A stretch of 64,000 nucleotides of DNA, taken from the NCBI RefSeq assembly GCF_019320115.1, contig NC_089581.1:72275155-72339154 (forward strand). The letters are read 5' to 3'. The stretch comes from Miscanthus floridulus (lineage: Eukaryota; Streptophyta; Magnoliopsida; Poales; Poaceae). Under the pieces are notes generated by a model. It did not search any database and was not told where the DNA came from. It saw nothing but the letters and a program-made list of their open reading frames with translations. A program made the translations under genes and the position numbers. Position 1 is the stretch's first letter, and each line of letters starts with the position of its first letter. Below are positions 57,364 to 64,000 of this stretch, in pieces.

Positions 57364-58352
57364 CCGTCGCATCGGAGACGCCGCGACGGGAGACGCGATG
57401 GGGAGAGAAAGGAACAAGGGGATTTGAAGAAGTTTTTTTCAAATTGGGATGAGGAAGGGGAGAGGTGCGGGATATTTTTGCCTACTGGGACCACAGGAAC
57501 TCGTTGACTGTTGGAGAAGGGACGTTTTGGATACGTGACCCTTTTTCTGTAGGTGATCCAAACCATAAAATATGTCTTATATTTAAGGTTAGTGCTGTTG
57601 GAGATAGTGTTAGGCCTCCTTTGGATAGTGTGGTGGAAAAGGCACGTGGGTTTGAGCCCCCAAGGGGAATTTTCCACTGCACCTGCCACCCCTGCCCTCC
57701 CAGGAGACGGAATTCCCTTGGGGGAAAATTACTGGCTACCGTTTGGGAACCACCGGGATACAAATCCCGGCCAGACAAAAAATATTCAAAAAATCAGAAA
57801 AAAATGAAGATTTCAAAAATACAAGAGAACATAGGTTCATCTCACAGCTGGTCATCACCATTGGCTTTAGATGAGTGTGTTAAGCAACCCAAGAAAACAG
57901 ACAAGAGTCCACAGGTTTATGACAAAAGTACATATTACATTAATCTTGCTGCATAACCAGGTAGAATTAACAACTGTCTCGGCATAACTGCACTACACTC
58001 TATCCCTCACAACCGGCATCAGCAAGCTAGAGCATATAGAATCAGCCCTGCAATTGGATGAAGAAAAATCACTATTAGTCGATGCAATGTAATATTTGTA
58101 AAATGGTGCAATGTAAACCCAGACTGAAGCTAATTCAGATACTTAAGAAATACAACTCATCTCCAGAAAAAGCTGCACCTTAAATCCTACCAAACAGTGA
58201 AATGCATAATATTGGAGCTAATGAACTGTTTTGATATCGAATCACCAACTACCAAATTTAGACCTGTCGTTGGTAAGACATCATCAAATTTAGAGTGACA
58301 GTGCTATTGTCTGGAAGTAAACTACTGTGCTTTGTTCTGTGATTGAAGTTCA

Positions 58353-58549
58353 TGTCCCTGGCATCAAGGTGCCATGGTAGCAACATGGTCAGTGGGCGTC
58401 TCTGGAGAATGGAGGAGAAAATAGTGCCAAACTTATCCAGAATAGATTGATATACGCAACAAATGTTGTGCCCTGTTTTGATTCATTATCCCGGCATCCA
58501 GGTGCCATGATGGCAACCTGTGGACAGTGGGCGTCTGGAGAAAATGGAG
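58353..58549 (+). repeat. Degenerate direct repeat, two units of about 60 bp
   Basis: Both units contain 'ggcatc.aggtgccatg.t.g' then 'cagtgggcgtct'. They are spaced about 130 bp apart. Confidence 0.7.
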
Positions 58550-58939
58550 TTGGGGCAACAGATTTCTTGTTGATGTTTGAATTCTAATGATGACAGATGC
58601 TAAGCTATATAGAACCAACAAAACTAAACTAGTTGAATTCGAATAAGATATGTGATTAAAGAAAGTACAGTAACTATCAACTTGAGTCTGTTACTGCCCA
58701 GGCTGCCTAAGCCCTCATGTCTGATCTGTTAGCCCCAGAGTGGTCCTGTGTTGCCTCTGCTCTGGCTGACCATGACAAAAATGTCAGCTTTGCAATCTAG
58801 TTAAACATACTCAGTACACTAAAGTATGGATATAATTCTTCCTGGAGAATTTGAACATTGTTGGTTTCTCTTGCTGTCCTCTGCTCTGACTGCGCTGGAA
58901 AGTGTCCTGTATTTATGTCGCTAGTGGCAAATTATAGCG

Positions 58940-59212
58940 ACTTATTGTGCCCTATTGCTAGCTTTGACTAAAATCCGGTCAAACTTCTGAAACTTTGACA
59001 ACTAATAGCTCTCAAAGTATTTAGTTTAAAGATATAATTATGGTATGGATAGATTTGTTTTGAATAACACTTCCATAATGACATAATCACATATATTTAT
59101 TAGGCATTATAACTATTTCTTAATACAAAGTTATAGTCAAAGTCGCACCTTGAATGAAGAATGAAAAAAGTAAAAAAAAAATGTCATACTTTTGACCGGA
59201 GGGAGTAGTACT
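58940..59212. mobile_element. Stowaway-like MITE remnant
   Basis: The right end reads GACCGGAGGGAGTA followed by GTA, the typical Stowaway terminus. The interior has 'aactttgac' and 'atagtcaaagt' stretches that could fold back. The left terminus is not clear, so it is truncated or too diverged. Confidence 0.55.
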
Positions 59213-59870
59213 TGTGGTTATTTACAAAAAGATTTAATCTGGCTGTTATAGTTGGAACCCACTAGATGGAAGAACTAGACAATAAAATGAAAATTTCCGT
59301 ACCCTATTATGAAAGTAGATACTCAATGGACCAGTAGCAGGAGTATTGACATAATGTTAGGGATATGGATGGTGAGTGTTATTAGAATAAAAAAATAGAT
59401 TATGTTCTGTGCACCGTTCTGCTGCAGCAGATTACTGCAATACACAGTGATAGTGATATTATTTTTGAGCTCTATCATTCAAGGGTGTCTAAGCATGTCA
59501 TATCATCTGGATCCTTTCTGTTCTCATTTAAGTGTGCTAAATTTATTTCCTTATAATGCAGAGAATCCTGGGTTGTACAAAGATAATGATTCTCGGCCTA
59601 GTGGAAGGCAGAACAATATGGACCAATGTTGAACTAGGGATAATTTATTCCATACAGAGGATTAAGACATTGATATTTAGCATATAGTTGTATACCCATG
59701 CAATGCAAACCATCTACTGATAATTTAGTAGAGTTTATAATTTAAAATGAGTTCCTTCTGTAATCTTGCTTCACATATTTTCCTTATCCAAAAATAGTGG
59801 CTTTGGAGTCTCAGTCCTCAAAAGTCAATAGGCACTACAAAGTAGGTAGTCACAAGAACAGTAAACTTAC

Positions 59871-61572
59871 CTTTGGAGCAATCTCACCTTTGATCCACAA
59901 TAGGCGAACTCTTGGGTTTGTGAAGTTGATAAAAATTTCTCTGTTCACCTCACACTTCATGACGCTTGTTGCTTGCGCCTTCTCTTCATCTGAGAGCTCT
60001 TCCATGGATTCCAGAAGATCCATACACTTCTTGATAGAATAGTCACCTTTACTTGTTTCATCTAGTGATTCCACAAAAGTTTTGCTTTGCTTTATCTTGT
60101 GGTCCAAATAGCCTTGTAGAACTCCAGCAATGCTTCTCTTTTTCCCACTTCCTGATCCCTTTTGTCCCGAACAAGCAGAGGAAGCTGGTTCTGCTCCAGT
60201 GAGGTCTATAGGTTCACTTGATGTCCTATGATCATCCATACTTGCAGAGAAAGGGTTCATGCTGCTATCTGGAGCATCTATGTCACTGGCGTTGACATGT
60301 TGAGTGGAAGACGGTGGGTGCAACTCAAGTGGCTCTGTTGATGTGAAATTTAATTCACCTGTTGCAATGCTTCCTGTTCCATGTGGATAAATAAACTCAA
60401 GTCACATGAATGTCGCAAAAATATTAGCAGAAAAGGATAGTAGTAGCAGGAAAGCTACTACTGTACAGAACACACATTGAAATAAAAAGCTCCCAAGAAC
60501 ATTCCATGCAACAGTATCAGAACTTCAGAAGACACATAGGTTTTCACAATAGTATAGTCAAAATTACACATTGCACACTTGCATTTCATATCTTTGCGCA
60601 ACACACATGGCAATCACATGTAATCAAAAGATAGTCGGCCACGTAGGCTGCATAACATTTGGCCATCCCTAATCTGATAAACTAGATCTAACACATAGAT
60701 GGATCCTTTTATTGTTTCTTAAGTTGCAAGCGCTGCAATAAGAAGAATAAAGCTAAAGGAACATGAACCTCCAAAGCACACCTGACAACTGGTATTTTAT
60801 AACAGTAAAAGTATGTCAATACATATCCTGCTTTCACATAAGAGATAACCATATGCATTCAGCCCACTTTCCAACATGCAGGATGCTCTACTGAACCCCA
60901 ACTAGGAGTTCAGGACACAATTTGCAAAACAGGATGATAGGTGATTAATAAATAATAGGTTCAAGCTATAGGATGCTCTACAGCTGCACAGTTTGAGAAA
61001 CACATGCTAATAGTTCAAAAAAAGCTATCTGTAGGACAGTTGCACAGCTGCAGTAGTCTAACAAAAAGCTATCTGCACTAGTAGCTGAATAAAAAGTTCA
61101 CCTTCATACACTTTCTCACACTCGTGATACAAAGGAAATGCTTTTGCTTGGAACTTCTTAAGCCTTGGATGATCCTGGCAAATACAAACTAAAGTTAGCA
61201 GCATAGTAACAAGCCAAATTATCTAGCAAGTGAAATGATCTTACAACATACATCAATAAGTTTCTTCCATTTATCTGGTAAAGCATTGATCATGCACAAA
61301 GAATCATTCCAGCCAACCCCACTTTCCTTAATCCCTGCCCGAATGGCCTTGTAGTTTCCTTTAATGTCCTTCTCCTTGTCTTGAATCTGTGCCTTCGAAA
61401 ATCTAGCGGATGGAAACTTCTCATTGAAATGCTTTATGATACTTCTCCATCCTTCAGGTGACCAACCATTTTGGCCCTTAAACCTTTCATGATTGTGTTC
61501 TTGAAGTACATCAAGAAGTCCTTTCTCATAATTAAAGCTCCATGATGCTCTTGAGCTTTGTCCTTTAGTCAT
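59871..61572 (-). CDS. Myb/SANT-like DNA-binding protein (PIF/Harbinger partner type), 3' end unresolved
   Basis: Three exons are supported on the minus strand: 61572-61252, 61174-61102 and 60373-59871. They have GT-AG borders and consistent phases. Exon 1 encodes a Myb/SANT-like domain of the Myb_DNA-bind_3 type (ASWSFNYEKGLLDVL, WSPEGWRSIIKHFNEKFP, QIQDKEKDIKGNYKAI, WNDSLCMI). Exon 2 continues it (DHPRLKKFQAKAFPLYHECE). Exon 3 encodes a Ser-rich linker and a C-terminal helical region of the kind that follows this domain. The last exon ends at a strong donor (AAAG|GTAAGTTT), so at least one more exon should lie left of 59871, but I could not fix it. The gene follows the transposase gene by 185 bp on the same strand. 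In PIF/Harbinger elements such a protein assists transposition. Confidence 0.8.
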
Positions 61573-61757
61573 AGCTAGAGTTTACAAAAATAACATTCAA
61601 ACACAACTGTAATAGTTTGGCGACATATAACATAACTCACATAGATAGGAAGTCATAAACATAGATGTCTTGTACAATAGCACATTGGCATGTTCAACAT
61701 TTATTACATAACACACTACAAAATAATCTTCATGCTCTACGACTTGAGTGCTACTTC

Positions 61758-63043
61758 CTAAGCATGACTTTGATTGTAGCGTTCCCACATTTGCATGGCA
61801 ATCTGATCTCTTAGGACGTTTGTAGCATGGTCTTGTAAATTCAGCGACTGCACATCATTTTGATGATTATCATCTCCTTGTGGCAGATCAACATGATCAG
61901 ATTCTGGTATATAAGTAGGTTGGTGATCTAGCCAATTCTCGTCACCATTTAGACATCTAATTATGTTATGAAATACAGCGGCTGCTGCTGGAATTTTTAT
62001 TTGAGATTCTATGGGATGATGTGTTCCCACTTTCAGAATTTGAAACCTTTTCTTAAGAATCCCAATAGCCCTCTCAATATGGTTTCTAAGAAGTGCATGA
62101 TGATGATTGAAAAGCTCTTTGTGATCAGCATATTCTCTTCTTCGAGATGAGCGCCGCCGAAACTCAGCAATGTGATATCTAACTCCTCGATAAGGCGCCA
62201 GGAATTGTGGTGCATTTGCATACCCACCATCCACAAGATAAAACTTTCCCTCAGGAACTTGGAAACCCTTGGAAATAGCTGATCGAAGAACTCCAGCATC
62301 TGAAGCAGACCCTTCCCACCCACAAGAGATAAATGTGAAGTTCAGGTTGAAGTCACATGCTACCATGACATTCTGAGATAGTGTGCCTTTCCTATTCCTA
62401 TATGGAGGGGCTTTCTCTTCTGCAATTGTGATAGGCACATGTGTGCCGTCGATAGCACCAATACAATTCTGTAAAAAAATGAAACTTAAAAACAGAGCAA
62501 AATGTTGGAGAGACAGTAAGGTAGAGTGTTATGCCTTACCCGAAAAAAGGGCCAAAATCTAGGATCCGTAGCGATCTTGGGGTGAGTTTGGTTGGAAGTA
62601 GGAAGCTTCACAAATCTATAGGTGAGAGTGGGAATGATATTGAAAACTGCCCTTATGTGCCTATGGACAGTTTCACCACTATGCTGAAATATTTTCTTCA
62701 GTCTATCATTGCTAGCATTGTGTGAAATCATATACATAAACATCCCTAGCTGCTCCTCAACGGTAACACCTCGTGTGTCACGCAATAGACCCTCACACCT
62801 AAGATAGTTACATGTCTCCTTAAATATTCGTGTCTCCATACGAAACTCAGATTTACACCAATTCTCGTGCCCCTCCAGAATTTCCTTCACCTTCTTAGCA
62901 CCAGTATACTCGGAGGTATGCTCTGGCCTCTTCTCTTCATTCAAACATTCAAGTATTGCAGGAACAATGACAAGAAACAATTCATCATCATCTTCTTCTT
63001 CCATCTGTATGAATTTTCTAATTTTCTCCTTCCTAGAGCCCAT
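61758..63043 (-). CDS. PIF/Harbinger (HARBI1/ALP1-like) transposase, two exons, apparently intact
   Basis: Exon 1 is 63043-62540 (168 codons, starts MGSRKEKIRKFIQM). Exon 2 is 62468-61758 (237 codons with stop). The 71-bp intron has GT-AG borders and phase 0, giving 404 residues. The N-terminal region resembles the helix-turn-helix part of plant Harbinger transposases (EEQLGMFMYMISHNASNDRL). Exon 2 carries the DDE nuclease domain (DDE_Tnp_4): Asp175 in NCIGAIDGTHV, Asp248 in FYLVDGGYAN and Glu300 in HIERAIGILKKRF. No stop or frameshift was seen. It could be the transposase of an autonomous element or a domesticated copy; preserved acids favour catalytic competence. Confidence 0.92.
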
Positions 63044-64000
63044 TATCTAAAAGTTGCAAATAGAAACAAGCTGAGATATTATCCTACTTGTGTATTTATA
63101 ATAAAGTACGTGTTAGTACTTTATTTTTCTCTCTGAACCGAACAAGATCACAGATAGCAGTACTAATTCTGCAAGCATATTCATAGTGTGACCCTTATAT
63201 TTGACATTAGCATCAGCTCTATACCAGCTGAGATATAATTAGTAAAAGTCACATATGCCAAACAAACAAGAATGCATAGTCATAATTTTTGCAGAAATCA
63301 GCACAAAAAAATAATGCTGAGCAGACCAGCATCGCTTGAAATTACATAACAAATATATAAAATAGTATAATCTACGCATAGTTAACTGAAGATAGGCATT
63401 AGAGTTCCAAAATGTCTCACAGAGCATCATCTCAGCTTAGTTAACTATGCTTATCCTTTTTTGTGTTAGTCTTAGTCTCCTCTTTGCTTATCCTTTTTTG
63501 TGTCCTGTCCTGGCCTACCCCAATTTGTCGCTGGTATAGCAACATCAATTCATTAGCTAGACTCGCGGATAGTTTATTTACTACTGTTTATTTACTAAGG
63601 TTGCTCTTTAGACTTCATCACAACTGAAATATATACAACCATACTCATATATGTGTAATAAGATGTCATGTTTATACTTGTTTCCCAAACGTGTAAATTT
63701 CAAAGGAGCTCAGTACAGTTGACAGTGCATTCTAGGGGATTTTGCTTGCTTTCATGTCAATTTACCGTTATCACTACATTGTTCTAACCACTGTTTGTTT
63801 GACTATTAGATCTACTGCCACTTGTCCTAGCATAGAGTTGTCACATGCTTCTGATACAGAATTACGGAAACACTAGGATGCAAAGTGACGAGAAACCATT
63901 GATCCCAGATTTTGTCAGGACTCAGGACAAAGAAAAATCGTGTTTCTCAGCTAAAATACCATTTGGTTCTCTGGCTGTAGTTTTATCTTTGCCCTCAATT
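63044..64000. other. AT-rich sequence upstream of the transposase gene
   Basis: No coding sequence or RNA gene was recognised. A terminal inverted repeat matching 57611 was looked for and not found, so any element end on this side lies beyond the window. Confidence 0.5.

Larger units (their letters stand above)
57364..59870. other. Host DNA right of element B
   Basis: A short GC-rich stretch (57364-57430) continues the insertion target at 15592. The rest is AT-rich. It holds a possible PIF-type end at 57609, a degenerate direct repeat at 58353-58412 and 58486-58549, and a Stowaway-like remnant at 58940-59212. No coding gene is supported, although terminal exons of the Myb-like gene could lie here. 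Confidence 0.5.

Noticed and set aside
57364..58060. Plus-strand 163-codon reading at 57465-57956 as a host gene
   Set aside because: It has no recognisable domain, crosses the possible transposon end at 57609 and shows no splice or codon evidence.
59800..59870. Short last exon of the Myb-like gene (reading CLLTFED then stop)
   Set aside because: It would require an intron of about 36 bases, too short for plant splicing, so the 3' end was left open.
1..64000. tRNA, rRNA or microRNA genes
   Set aside because: I saw no cloverleaf, rRNA or clear miRNA-like hairpin. Primer-binding sites resemble tRNA 3' ends only because of their function. A computed scan (tRNAscan-SE, Infernal) would be decisive.

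Overview
The window is intergenic DNA of a large-genome grass, most likely a panicoid of the sugarcane/Miscanthus/sorghum kind. The evidence is nested Ty3/Gypsy elements of the Tat lineage (with a second RNase H), SIRE/Maximus-like Copia elements, a Stowaway-like remnant and a PIF/Harbinger gene pair. Species is inferred from element style only. No single-copy cellular gene could be identified with confidence.

Layout. The original locus is 1-2437 + 15393-15592 + 57369-64000. It has two direct insertions, both in one GC-rich stretch about 200 bp apart. Element A (2438-15387, + strand) is a very young Tat-type Gypsy element: two 473-bp LTRs with one mismatch and a perfect 5-bp target duplication. 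Element B (15593-57363, - strand) is an old SIRE-like Copia element. B was hit by E (18255-30729, Gypsy, +), by solo LTR S2 (31972-32774) and, inside its own 5' LTR, by C (38828-56901, Gypsy, -, same family as E). E carries solo LTR S1 (23124-24585). C carries F (about 42027-48129), a truncated relative of A. Target duplications support every level except the broken end of F.

Element A encodes Gag-protease and Pol in one frame, separated by a TAG that sits at the same place in all four Gypsy elements. Gag also has one in-frame TGA. Between pol and the 3' LTR, A carries a gene on the opposite strand. It resolves into six exons whose phases all agree, totalling 915 codons, with its own TATA box. 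The predicted protein has a 'putative gypsy type transposon' N-terminal domain, a disordered middle with basic clusters and a coiled-coil C-terminus. This is the most interesting object in the window.

B, C, E and F are decayed. Many nonsense codons are CAG-to-TAG or TGG-to-TAG changes in CHG context, as expected from deamination of methylated DNA. The right flank holds two - strand genes: an apparently intact two-exon PIF/Harbinger (HARBI1/ALP1-like) transposase with its DDE triad, and a Myb/SANT-like gene. They are the usual two partners of a PIF/Harbinger transposon.
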